This document shows, piece after piece, positions 1 to 8,900 of a stretch of DNA of 64,000 nt. Origin of the DNA: Dehalococcoidia bacterium (GTDB lineage: Bacteria > Chloroflexota > Dehalococcoidia > Tepidiformales > Tepidiformaceae); assembly GCA_022824925.1 (NCBI GenBank), contig JAJDYW010000038.1, forward strand, positions 1 through 64,000, written 5' to 3'. The position numbers were made by a program, and so were the translations under genes. Each line of letters opens with the position of its first letter. The first letter of the stretch is position 1. A model generated the notes under the pieces. It ran no database searches, was not told the origin of the DNA, and saw only the letters and a list, made by a program, of their open reading frames with translations.

Positions 1-36
1 GCCGGGCCGACCGCCGGGCCGACCGCCGGGCCGACC
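1..36 (+). repeat. Three tandem 12-bp repeats
   Basis: The unit gccgggccgacc occurs three times in perfect tandem at the left edge and encodes PGRP-like repeats in the partial reading frame. The array may continue outside the window. Confidence 0.9.
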
Positions 37-115
37 GGCCAACTACGGCGACGCGACGCCCGAACAGGTGGCGGAAGCGCTGCTCAAGTACCGCCCGCCC
101 CGCAAGCAGAAGTAG
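2..115 (+). CDS. C-terminal tail of an unidentified protein (cut by window edge)
   Basis: An open frame enters from the left edge and stops at TAG (113-115). The 37 visible residues begin with three copies of a P-G-R-P type repeat, then a short segment (NYGDATPEQVAEALLKY) and a basic tail ending RKQK. The repeat and lysine/arginine-rich end suggest a flexible, possibly nucleic-acid-binding tail, but there is not enough sequence to name a family. It is not on the ORF track because it lacks a start in the window. Confidence 0.5.
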   Translation, partial: PGRPPGRPPGRPANYGDATPEQVAEALLKYRPPRKQK

Positions 116-187
116 CGCGAGGCGTCAACTACCGTATATAATCCCCCAAGGGATCTGCGGTACGAAGTCGCGGAGTAGGCCCCCGCC

Positions 188-1135
188 CTAGACCCCCGCG
201 TAGCTGTGCAGACCGGTAATCCAGAGGTTCACCCCGAAGTAGGTGAAGAGCAGCAGCGCGAACATGGCCACCAGCCACCACATCGGGTCCGGGCGCCAGC
301 TGCGCTGGAACCGCCTCGGGGTGATCCAGCGAATGATCGGCGCCCCCGCCACCGACCCCTCGCCCGCCCGCGCGTGGAAGTACGCCGCCAGCGCAAGCAG
401 CACCACCAGCGCGCTCGTCTCCTTCGGGTCCCAGCCCCAGTAGCGGCCCCAGGCGCTGTTCGCCCACCACGCGCCCAGGGCAATCCCCAGCGCCAGCAGG
501 GGGAACCCCACCAGCACCGCCCGGTGCGCGAGGTCGCCCGCCGCCTCCCCGCCGGGCAGGGCGGCGAACCGCCGCCGGCCCTCGCCCCCCTGCACCAGGT
601 AGATGACGGCCGCGCTGAAGGCCACCGTCAGGACCGCGTACGAGACCATCACGACGCTCACATGGAGCGTCAGCAGCGGGGCGTTCTGGAGGGCGGGGAT
701 GAGGGGGATGACCTCGTCGGGGAAGAGCGTGGCGATGCCCAGGAGGGCCGTCACGATGGGGAGCGCGAGCACGCCGAAGCGCCGCGCCCCCGCCGTCCGC
801 TCGAACGCCAGCCACGCCACCGAGACCCCCCAGGCCAGCGCGACCGTGTACTCGTAGAGGTTCGAGAGCGGCGCGTGCTCGACCGCGATCCAGCGTGCGA
901 TGAGTGAGACCGTCAGCGCTGCCGCAGTCAGCGCCGCGAAGGTGGTCGCGAGGCGCCCGAGGCCGGCGCTCGGGGCGCCCGTCGCGCCCGAGAGCGTGAC
1001 CGTGCCCGCGTCGGTCTGGGCGCTGAAGCGGCGCAGGCTGACGACTGCGCTCCCGGCGTGCGCGATGTACGTCAGGGAGGCCATCGCGGCGAATGCGAGG
1101 CCGGTCCAGAACAGGTAGCTCGCCAGCTCGACCAT
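188..1135 (-). CDS. ccsA: Cytochrome c biogenesis protein, CcsA/CcsB type (System II heme handling)
   Basis: Predicted 315-aa polytopic membrane protein. It carries the tryptophan-rich heme-handling (WWD) motif WGRYWGWDPKE near residues 229-239 and conserved histidines near H87 (EHAPLSNLYEY) and H158. In System II, the CcsA/CcsB partner relays heme to apocytochromes c on the outer face of the membrane. The ORF track starts 50 codons too early; ATG at 1135 gives a normal hydrophobic N-terminus (MVELASYLFW) and lies 8 nt after a TACAAT box on the minus strand. Its usual ResB/Ccs1 partner is not in this window. The gene is divergent from the LLM oxidoreductase. Confidence 0.9.
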   Translation of the reverse strand: MVELASYLFWTGLAFAAMASLTYIAHAGSAVVSLRRFSAQTDAGTVTLSGATGAPSAGLGRLATTFAALTAAALTVSLIARWIAVEHAPLSNLYEYTVALAWGVSVAWLAFERTAGARRFGVLALPIVTALLGIATLFPDEVIPLIPALQNAPLLTLHVSVVMVSYAVLTVAFSAAVIYLVQGGEGRRRFAALPGGEAAGDLAHRAVLVGFPLLALGIALGAWWANSAWGRYWGWDPKETSALVVLLALAAYFHARAGEGSVAGAPIIRWITPRRFQRSWRPDPMWWLVAMFALLLFTYFGVNLWITGLHSYAGV

Positions 1136-1143
1136 CGCTCCCG

Positions 1144-1149
1144 ATTGTA
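1144..1149 (-). promoter_or_regulatory. -10 box, leaderless promoter for ccsA
   Basis: TACAAT on the minus strand lies 8 nt before the ccsA ATG, leaving essentially no 5' UTR. It is one example of the TANNNT-to-start spacing seen throughout the window. Confidence 0.5.
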
Positions 1150-1187
1150 TCGCCGGGGCCCGCCACGGACCCGCGCCGGGCGGCCCG

Positions 1188-1193
1188 TACAAT
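1188..1193 (+). promoter_or_regulatory. -10 box for the LLM oxidoreductase gene
   Basis: TACAAT 36 nt before the ATG at 1230. Here a leader with an AGGAAGGGA ribosome binding site separates promoter and start, unlike the leaderless cases. The -35 region is not obvious. Confidence 0.4.
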
Positions 1194-1229
1194 GCGCCCG
1201 TCGCGGCCCCGCCGCAGGAAGGGAACCCG

Positions 1230-2171
1230 ATGGAAGCGACCCGCAAGCCCCACTTCGGCGTGAACGTGCCCCAGATCAAGCGCACCTGGCAGGAGGCGAG
1301 CGCCGCCGCCCGCGAGTTCGAGGAGCTCGGCTTCGACTCGATCTGGGTGAACGACCACCTCTACGGGCCGCAGTCGCCGAGCATCCCCATCCTCGAAGCG
1401 TGGAGCGCCGTGTCCGCGCTCGCCGCCATCACCGACCGCGTCGAGATCGGCACGCTCGTCACGCCGGCGGGCATGCGCAACCCCGCGCACCTCGGCAAGG
1501 TCATCGCCACCGCCGACGAGATTGCGGGCGGGCGCGTCATCCCCGGACTCGGCGGCGGCTGGATGGAGCGCGAGTTCACCGACTTCGACATGCCCTTCCT
1601 CTCGACGCGCGAGCGCCTGCGCCAGCTCGAGGAGACGGTCGAGCTGCTGAAGCGGATGTGGACGGAGGACGAGCCCGTCACCTACGAGGGCACGCACGTG
1701 CGCGCCGAGAACCTCGTGTGCGAGCCGAAGCCGCCGCGCACGCCGCCCATCCTCATCGGCGGCGCCGGCGAGCGCGTCACGCTGCGCATCGCGGCGAAGC
1801 ACGCGGACATCTACAACAACCTCGCCGGGCACCACGCGAACCTCGCTCGCAAGGTGTCGGTCCTGCGCGAGCACTGCGCCGACGTCGGCCGCGACCCTGC
1901 CGAGATCCGCGTCAGCCAGCAGACCCTCGTGACCATCGCCCCCGACGAAGCCTCAGCCGGACCGATGATCGAGCGCGCCCAGCGCATCTTCGGCGGCCAC
2001 CTCGGCGACCCCACCGCCCCGCTCGCCCTCTCCGGCAGTCCCGAGCGCATCCGCGACCAGATCGCGGCCAACCGCGAGGCCGGCTGCGACATGTTCGTCA
2101 TCGAGTTCTTCGGCCGCGACACGCGCGAGCCGGCCCGGCTCTTCGCGGAGAAGGTCCTACCGTACGTGTAG
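1230..2171 (+). CDS. LLM class (probably F420-dependent) oxidoreductase
   Basis: 313-aa luciferase-like monooxygenase fold protein. Typical family features are the N-terminal strand FGVNVPQ, the FDSIWVNDHLYGP segment, and the GRVIPGLGGGWMEREF region lining the cofactor pocket. Proteins of this type use reduced F420 or flavin to reduce or oxygenate small molecules; the substrate cannot be told from sequence. The start is supported by an AGGAAGGGA motif 6-10 nt upstream. No F420 biosynthesis genes lie in the window, so F420 rather than FMN is inference from family resemblance. Confidence 0.85.
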   Translation: MEATRKPHFGVNVPQIKRTWQEASAAAREFEELGFDSIWVNDHLYGPQSPSIPILEAWSAVSALAAITDRVEIGTLVTPAGMRNPAHLGKVIATADEIAGGRVIPGLGGGWMEREFTDFDMPFLSTRERLRQLEETVELLKRMWTEDEPVTYEGTHVRAENLVCEPKPPRTPPILIGGAGERVTLRIAAKHADIYNNLAGHHANLARKVSVLREHCADVGRDPAEIRVSQQTLVTIAPDEASAGPMIERAQRIFGGHLGDPTAPLALSGSPERIRDQIAANREAGCDMFVIEFFGRDTREPARLFAEKVLPYV

Positions 2172-2258
2172 GGGAGCGCCGCGCTGCCGCGCGGCTGAGG
2201 ACGAGAAGAGCGCGCCGCTGTCGCGTCGCTGAGGAGAGCGGCGACTGCGTCGCCTGAG
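2172..2258 (+). repeat. Cluster of GC-rich imperfect hairpin repeats (copy set 1)
   Basis: Three consecutive units of about 25-35 nt, each with a short inverted repeat of the form AGCGCCGCG...CGCGGCTGAGG and separated by GAGAAGAG/GAGGAGAG linkers. Related units occur in opposite orientation at 2641-2708 and 2868-2944. They look like REP-type interspersed palindromes rather than coding sequence. Confidence 0.55.
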
Positions 2259-2273
2259 TGGCCGGGGTCTGGG

Positions 2274-2630
2274 TCAGTCTCCCCGTCGTCCCTGACGGCG
2301 CAGGGTCGTGAGCATCCGGCTGACTTCGTCGAGCAAGCCCCGGAGCGAGGTGGTCTGCTCCCGGGGGAACCAGCCGAAGTCCTCGCAGAGAGTGAGCAGC
2401 GTCTCGGTCTCGGCTAGCGAACCCTGTGCGATGGTGAAAAAGTGGGCCTTGTCCTTGCGTGTCTCCCGCGACCAGCCTTCAGCGACGTTGGCTGGGATTG
2501 ACACGGCGGCACGGGTAATCTGCGAGCGCATGCCGTAGCGTTCCTCGCCCGGCAGCCCTGGCGTCAGTCCGTAGACCTCGCGGGCGATGCTCATCGCCTT
2601 CTGCCAGACGACGGCTTGTCGATAGCTCAC
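2274..2630 (-). CDS. Four-helix bundle protein (S23 / TIGR02436 family)
   Basis: 118-aa all-helical protein with the family signature WQKAM near the N-terminus, RAAVSIPANVAEG in the middle and a helix with the QGSLAETETLL pattern. Homologues occur as free genes across bacteria and inside 23S rRNA intervening sequences; their molecular role is not established. Codon third positions are more AT-rich than in neighbouring genes, and hairpin repeats flank it, so it may be mobile or recently acquired. Confidence 0.85.
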   Translation of the reverse strand: MSYRQAVVWQKAMSIAREVYGLTPGLPGEERYGMRSQITRAAVSIPANVAEGWSRETRKDKAHFFTIAQGSLAETETLLTLCEDFGWFPREQTTSLRGLLDEVSRMLTTLRRQGRRGD

Positions 2631-2640
2631 GTCCGCTCTC

Positions 2641-2708
2641 CAGGGAGCCGCCGTCCCCGCTCACCCCTCAGCGCCGCTTCAGCAGCGTGCTCTCCTTACC
2701 CCTCAGCC
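2641..2708 (-). repeat. GC-rich hairpin repeats (copy set 2)
   Basis: On the minus strand this reads GGTAAGGAGAGCACGCTGCT...GCGGCGCTGAGGGGTGAG, matching the linker and inverted-repeat pattern of the 2172-2258 cluster but in opposite orientation. It separates the four-helix-bundle gene from tRNA-Sec. Confidence 0.45.
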
Positions 2709-2736
2709 CATGTGTCAGCGCGGCGCCTTCGTGATC

Positions 2737-2834
2737 TGGCGGGAGTGCATGGGAGTCGAACCCACCCCTCGCCGCGCTGGCGACGAGGCTACCGTTTTGA
2801 AGACGGCGAGGACCACCGGGCCCTATCCACTCCC
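2737..2834 (-). tRNA. selC: tRNA-Sec (UCA anticodon)
   Basis: The minus strand folds as a bacterial selenocysteine tRNA: acceptor GGGAGTG pairing with CACTCCC, then an eighth position, a 6-bp D stem (AGGGCC/GGTCCT) closing a tight 4-nt CGGT loop, an anticodon stem CCGT/ACGG with loop CTTCAAA (anticodon TCA), a long variable arm (CCTCG...CGAGG), a TTCGACT T loop, discriminator G and an encoded CCA (2737-2739). The 98-nt length, long D stem and long variable arm separate it from tRNA-Ser and from suppressor tRNAs. It delivers selenocysteine to UGA codons with SelB; selA, selB and selD are not in the window. A candidate target gene is at 62945-63550. Confidence 0.95.
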
Positions 2835-2867
2835 CAGTGGAACCATCCTACCCTGCTGGAGGAGGAG

Positions 2868-2944
2868 TCACTCTCCACTCAGCGGCGCGAAGCGACGCGC
2901 TCTCCTCACCCTCAGCCGCGCCACAGCGCGGCGCTCTTCTCCCC
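2868..2944 (-). repeat. GC-rich hairpin repeats (copy set 3)
   Basis: On the minus strand this reads GGAGAAGAGCGCCGCGCTG then GCGCGGCTGAGGGTGAGG, followed by a second unit with CGTCGCTTCGCGCCGCTGAG. It closely matches the 2172-2258 cluster in inverse orientation. It lies between tRNA-Sec and the gyrB stop codon. Confidence 0.55.
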
Positions 2945-4978
<2,034 letters not shown>

Positions 4979-5021
4979 CTACGGGCCAGCGCCGGAGAGC
5001 CTCCCGGGAGCCGTCTCGCCC

Positions 5022-5027
5022 TATACT
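5022..5027 (+). promoter_or_regulatory. Possible -10 box upstream of trmO
   Basis: TATACT stands alone in the 227-nt gap between the divergent gyrB and trmO genes; no convincing -35 is seen. A 21-codon ORF (5043-5108) begins 15 nt downstream and ends 7 nt before trmO, but there is no evidence that it is translated. Nothing else is recognisable in the gap. Confidence 0.35.
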
Positions 5028-5115
5028 GACGGCGCCTTTCTCATGCGTCGGGAGACCGCCATCGACATGCCATTCTCGCCTCCCAGTCGCGCTCGAACGA
5101 GGGCCTGACCAGCCC

Positions 5116-5580
5116 ATGGGACTGCTTGACCGCTTCCGCAGCTTCGAACGCCCGGACCCTCCCGAGCGGGTGACGCTGGAGGCGATCGGGTTCGTGCGGA
5201 ACGATGTCGCGAAGCCGCGCCCGCACGGCTGGGATAGCGTGGAGAGCCGCATCGAGGTGCGGGCCGAGCACGCCGGGCGCCTGCGCGGCCTCGACGAGTA
5301 CAGCCACGTGCTCGTCGTCTCCTACCTGGACCTGGCGGCGGAAGCGCCGGAGAAGCCGTCGACCCTGCCGGTGGAGGGTGTGGAGACGGGCATCCTCGCG
5401 ACACGCAGCCAGCTCCGCCCCAACCACCTCGGCGTGGCGGCCGTGCCCCTGCTGGCCGTCGAGGGGACGGTCCTGCGGGTGCGCGGCCTCGACGCCATCG
5501 ACGGCACGCCCGTGCTCGACCTGAAGCCGTACCTGCCCCGCTACGACGCCCATCCCGACGCCACCATCCCCGGCGAGTAG
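5116..5580 (+). CDS. trmO: tRNA (N6-threonylcarbamoyladenosine37-N6)-methyltransferase, TrmO/TsaA family
   Basis: 154-aa single-domain protein of the TrmO (YaeB/VirR) family, which uses S-adenosylmethionine to methylate t6A37 in tRNAs reading ACY codons. Signature segments are AIGFVRND at the N-terminus, LDEYSHVLVVSYLD, and GILATRSQLRPNHLGV, the cofactor-binding region, followed by VLDLKPYLPRYDA. It lacks the C-terminal extension of the E. coli enzyme, as many bacterial homologues do. The downstream phosphatase gene starts 5 nt after its stop, suggesting co-transcription. Confidence 0.88.
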   Translation: MGLLDRFRSFERPDPPERVTLEAIGFVRNDVAKPRPHGWDSVESRIEVRAEHAGRLRGLDEYSHVLVVSYLDLAAEAPEKPSTLPVEGVETGILATRSQLRPNHLGVAAVPLLAVEGTVLRVRGLDAIDGTPVLDLKPYLPRYDAHPDATIPGE

Positions 5581-5585
5581 ACGCA

Positions 5586-6392
5586 ATGCACGTTCACCGC
5601 ACGATCACACGCACCGGGCAGAGTGCCGGTGTGACAACTGCAACTATCGAACGAGAAAGCACCGACCGGAAGATCACCCTCGAGATCGCGCACAACGTCC
5701 GCCACCTGGCCGGCTATCCCACCGTCGCCGGGCAGGCCACGACCGCCTCCGACATCATCCGCAGCGGCAGCCTGCACGAGCTCACCCGGGCGGGCCTCGC
5801 TGCCTTCGGCGACCTCGGCGTCGGCGTCGTGGTCGACTTCCGCTCCAGCATGGAGCACGAGATGTACCCGACGCCCGACCTGAGCGTCCAGGACGTGACC
5901 ATCATCCAGGCGCCCGTGTTCGAGACCGATGCCTCGCCGGGAGCGCTGGCCCGCGAGGACCGCTACCCGGGGCACGCGGCCATCTACCAGCAGTTCCTCA
6001 CGGAGGGCGGCGGCGCCTACCGCACCCTCTTCGAGACCATCGCGATGGCCTCCGGGCCGGTGCTCTTCCACTGCGCCGTCGGCAAGGACCGCACGGGCGT
6101 GGCGGCGGCGCTCCTGCTCGAGCTCGCGGGCGTGCCCGACGAGCACATCATCGCCGACTACGCCATCTCCACCGCCGAGCTGGAGCCGGTCGTCGAGGAG
6201 CGCATGGACAAGTTCGAGGAATACGGCATCAGCATCGAGACGGGCCGCATGATGATGGCCGCCCCGCCGCGCGACATGGAGCTGACGCTCGACTTCATCC
6301 GCGGGCGCTGGGGCTCGGCCGCCGGCTACCTGGGCGCCCTCGGGCTCGCCCCCGGCACCATCGACGCCGTCCGCGCGCGCATGCTTTCCTGA
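5586..6392 (+). CDS. Tyrosine-protein phosphatase (PTP/IphP-like)
   Basis: 268-aa cysteine-dependent phosphatase. The P-loop FHCAVGKDRTGVAA contains the catalytic Cys and Arg of the HCxxGKDRTG signature used by bacterial PTPs such as Mycobacterium PtpB and IphP; the upstream VVDFRSSMEHE segment supplies the DLRS-like motif typical of this group. These enzymes act on phosphotyrosine proteins or phosphoinositides; substrate unknown. The start at 5586 is 5 nt after trmO; an internal GTG at 5630 is a possible alternative because the first 15 residues look unconserved. Confidence 0.85.
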   Translation: MHVHRTITRTGQSAGVTTATIERESTDRKITLEIAHNVRHLAGYPTVAGQATTASDIIRSGSLHELTRAGLAAFGDLGVGVVVDFRSSMEHEMYPTPDLSVQDVTIIQAPVFETDASPGALAREDRYPGHAAIYQQFLTEGGGAYRTLFETIAMASGPVLFHCAVGKDRTGVAAALLLELAGVPDEHIIADYAISTAELEPVVEERMDKFEEYGISIETGRMMMAAPPRDMELTLDFIRGRWGSAAGYLGALGLAPGTIDAVRARMLS

Positions 6393-6446
6393 GGCCGCCC
6401 TCGGGCGTTGCCTCCCCCCCGGCCCGTGCCGCGACGGGGATCGGAC

Positions 6447-6475
6447 GCGCCCTTCCCCACGATTGGGAAGGGCGC
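6447..6475. terminator. Bidirectional terminator-like hairpin
   Basis: A perfect 11-bp stem (GCGCCCTTCCC / GGGAAGGGCGC) with a 7-nt loop between the phosphatase stop and the convergent tRNA-Ser gene. There is no U-tract, so it may act as a bidirectional or factor-assisted terminator. Confidence 0.6.
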
Positions 6476-6510
6476 TCATGCGTGGTGGATCCGGGGGAGA
6501 TCAGGCTGGT

Positions 6511-6598
6511 TGGCGGAGAGGGGGAGATTCGAACTCCCGGTGCATCGCTGCACACCGCTTTTCGAGAACGGTACCATAAGCCACTCGGACACCTCTCC
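6511..6598 (-). tRNA. tRNA-Ser (CGA anticodon)
   Basis: On the minus strand: acceptor GGAGAGG/CCTCTCC, D-arm region CCGAGTGGCTTATGG, anticodon stem-loop CCGTT-CTCGAAA-AGCGG (anticodon CGA), a class II variable arm (TGTGCAGCGATGCA), T arm GGGAG-TTCGAAT-CTCCC, discriminator G and encoded CCA (6511-6513). It reads UCG codons, abundant in this GC-rich genome. Confidence 0.95.
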
Positions 6599-6654
6599 GA
6601 GATCGAGTCTAGCAACGTCCCCGAGTGCGCGCGAAACCGGGGCGGGAGCCATCC

Positions 6655-8220
6655 GTGGAGCCCTTCACCGTCGCCTGTTGCCAGGTCCGGGCCTTCGATC
6701 TGGAGGACGCCGAGGAGAACCTGCAGGGCCTCCTGCGCGCCCTCGACGAGGCCGGCGCCGCCGGCGCCCAGCTCGTGGCCCTGCCCGAGTGCGCCTACCC
6801 CGCCTACTACGTCCGCGACGCCGATCCCTACGCGCGTCCGGGCGTGCGCCCGTTCGCGGAGGTCGCGGCCCTCTTCGGGGCGAAGGCGCGCGAGCACGGC
6901 TACTGGCTCGCCGCCGGCATGGCCGTCCCCCACGAGGACGGCACGCTCACGAACAGCGGCGTCATCTTCGACCCCACCGGCGAGATGGTCGGGCGCTACG
7001 ACAAGGGCTTCCTCTGGCACTTCGACAACTTCTGGTTCCGTCGCGGCGACGCCTTCCCCGTGTTCGACGCCGGATTCGCGCGCTTCGGCGTGCTCATCTG
7101 CGCCGACGGGCGCCAGCCCGAGATCGCGCGCTCCCTGGCGGTCAACGGCGCCGAGGTCATCCTCGACCTGACCGCCTGGGTCTCCTGGGCGACCACCGTC
7201 GAGCAGCTCAGCACGACGCAGTGCGAGTACCTGATGCCCGCCCGCGCCTTCGAGAACGGCGTCTGGGTGGCCGCCGCGGACAAGTGGGGCCCCGAGGATG
7301 GGGCCCTCATCTACGCGGGCCGTTCCTGCGTCATCGACCCCCAGGGCGACACGCGCGTGGCCGCCCCCAGCACGGGCGATACCGTCGTGACGTACACCAT
7401 CGACCCATCGGTGGCGCCGGCCGCCACCGTCCCCCGCCGCCCCAGCCTCTACGGGCGCCTCACCGAACCGTGGGAGGAATCGCCGGCGAAAGCGTTGCTG
7501 GAGGAACCGATGGTCCCCGCCGGGGAGAACCGGCGCATCGCCGTCGTGCCGGGCACCGGCGACCTGTTCGATACCAGCACGGTGATCGCGCGCTACGAGG
7601 CCCTGCGCGAGCAGGACTGCGACCTGACCGTGTTCGCGGGCGAAGTGGGGAACGAGGGATGGGAGGGCGCGCTGCCGGCCATCGAGAAGGCCGTGGGGGC
7701 GAACGGTGGGGCCGTTGCCTTCGCGGTCGCGACGAACGGCTGCACGATGGAGCAAACGGCCGTCCTGGTGACCCCCGATGAGACCGTCGAGCACCGCGCC
7801 ACGCACGGACGCGGCATCGACCTGGGCGAGTCGAACGCGCCCGTCACGAGCACGGAGGCGGGCAACGTGGGGTTGCTCTGCGGGGACGAGGGGCTCGCCC
7901 CCGAGGTGGGGCGCTGCCTCGCGCTCGAGGGGGCCGACGTGCTCGCCTGGCCAAGCTTCAGCGCACATGCCATGAACGAGCGCCTGGCCCGCGCCCGCAG
8001 CGACGAGAACCGCGTCTACACGGCGGCGGCGTGGGCGGACGGGGGCGTGATCACCGCTCCCACCGGCGCGCCCCTCACGGCCGTGCCCGCGGACAGCGGC
8101 ATCGCCATGGCGGCGCAGGTCAACCGCACGCAGGCTCGCTGGAAGGACATGGCGCCCGGCACCCACGCCCTGCGCGATCGCGTGCCGCACGCCTACGGCG
8201 CGCTCGTCGCCGGCCGGTAG
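6655..8220 (+). CDS. Tandem nitrilase-superfamily (carbon-nitrogen hydrolase) protein
   Basis: About 521 aa with two consecutive CN-hydrolase-like halves. The first has a complete catalytic triad: Glu45 (LPECAYP), Lys117 (GRYDKGF) and Cys149 (LICADGR), so it should hydrolyse an amide or nitrile. The second, after about residue 290, keeps a Glu in FAGEVG and a Cys in VGLLCGDEG, but where the Lys is expected it reads HGRGIDLG. Single-domain nitrilases are 260-330 aa, so this is a fusion or internal duplication. GTG at 6655 is preferred because GGGAG lies 6 nt upstream; the track's GTG at 6625 has no ribosome binding site. Confidence 0.8.
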   Translation: MEPFTVACCQVRAFDLEDAEENLQGLLRALDEAGAAGAQLVALPECAYPAYYVRDADPYARPGVRPFAEVAALFGAKAREHGYWLAAGMAVPHEDGTLTNSGVIFDPTGEMVGRYDKGFLWHFDNFWFRRGDAFPVFDAGFARFGVLICADGRQPEIARSLAVNGAEVILDLTAWVSWATTVEQLSTTQCEYLMPARAFENGVWVAAADKWGPEDGALIYAGRSCVIDPQGDTRVAAPSTGDTVVTYTIDPSVAPAATVPRRPSLYGRLTEPWEESPAKALLEEPMVPAGENRRIAVVPGTGDLFDTSTVIARYEALREQDCDLTVFAGEVGNEGWEGALPAIEKAVGANGGAVAFAVATNGCTMEQTAVLVTPDETVEHRATHGRGIDLGESNAPVTSTEAGNVGLLCGDEGLAPEVGRCLALEGADVLAWPSFSAHAMNERLARARSDENRVYTAAAWADGGVITAPTGAPLTAVPADSGIAMAAQVNRTQARWKDMAPGTHALRDRVPHAYGALVAGR

Positions 8221-8223
8221 AGG

Positions 8224-8850
8224 CTAGCTGCCGCGAGGCTTCAGTACTTCGACCGTGAGCTCGCCGGGGAGGGAGCCGCGCGTCACCGAGAGGCGGGGGC
8301 GGGGCTCGGGGGTGGCGCCCGCCTCGCTGAGGAAGCGGTCGATCGGGTCGAGGTGGGCGCTGTCGAGGTCCGTGCGGTAGTTCATCGGCACGACGATGTT
8401 CGGGTCGATGCGCTGCATCAGATCGACCGCCACGGAGGCGGAGAGGGAGTCTCCGCCGCCGATGGGCATGAGCAGCACGTCGACGTTCTCGAAGCGTTCG
8501 AGGACGGCGGGGCCGGGTGGCGCGTCGGGAAGGCCGAGGTGGACGATGTTCACGCCGTCGATCTCGCAGGCGAAGACCATCGTGCGGGCACCGTCGTCGC
8601 GCTCGACGGGGATGCCCGTCACGAGGATGCCGCGCACCTCGTACTCGCCCGGCGCATCGAAGATGCGCGGCTCGCCCCGCACCCCGTCGTGGTTGCTGAT
8701 GGCGGCGTCGTCCTTGCGGCTGAGGGTCACGATCTCGGCGGTCGTGCGTCCGAGGCTGTAGCCGGTCGAGGCCGCCACGGGGTCGGTCAGGACGGCCCCC
8801 TCGCGGCCGCGCAGGCGGAAGCAGGTGCGTCCGAGCCAGGTGATGTCCAC
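8224..8850 (-). CDS. Degenerate metallo-beta-lactamase-fold protein (UlaG-like)
   Basis: About 208 aa. The MBL layout is clear: MDITWLGRTCFRLRG, a DP strand (VLTDPV), IFDAPGEYEVRG, an HLG turn and a C-terminal IVVPMNYRTD strand. However, where UlaG-like hydrolases have HxHxDH after the third strand this protein reads TLSRKDDAAISNHD, so most zinc ligands are missing and hydrolase activity is doubtful. GTG at 8850 is preferred over ATG at 8859 because the ATG overlaps a TAGCAT box that sits 7 nt before the GTG. It converges on the nitrilase-like gene with a 3-nt gap. Confidence 0.75.
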   Translation of the reverse strand: MDITWLGRTCFRLRGREGAVLTDPVAASTGYSLGRTTAEIVTLSRKDDAAISNHDGVRGEPRIFDAPGEYEVRGILVTGIPVERDDGARTMVFACEIDGVNIVHLGLPDAPPGPAVLERFENVDVLLMPIGGGDSLSASVAVDLMQRIDPNIVVPMNYRTDLDSAHLDPIDRFLSEAGATPEPRPRLSVTRGSLPGELTVEVLKPRGS

Positions 8851-8857
8851 CGCCCGC

Positions 8858-8863
8858 ATGCTA
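8858..8863 (-). promoter_or_regulatory. -10 box, leaderless promoter for the MBL-fold gene
   Basis: TAGCAT on the minus strand, 7 nt before GTG at 8850 and overlapping the upstream in-frame ATG. It argues for the GTG start. Confidence 0.45.
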
Positions 8864-8900
8864 CCGGCGCGCCGGGAAACGCGGAAGGAAACGCCGGGGG

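Noticed and set aside
129-1874. Long minus-strand ORF of 581 aa
   Set aside because: Shadow of the ccsA and LLM genes; low-complexity Arg/Gly/Ala composition and no family resemblance.
5043-5108. 21-codon ORF just upstream of trmO as a leader peptide
   Set aside because: No conserved run of a single amino acid, no attenuator hairpin and no ribosome binding site.
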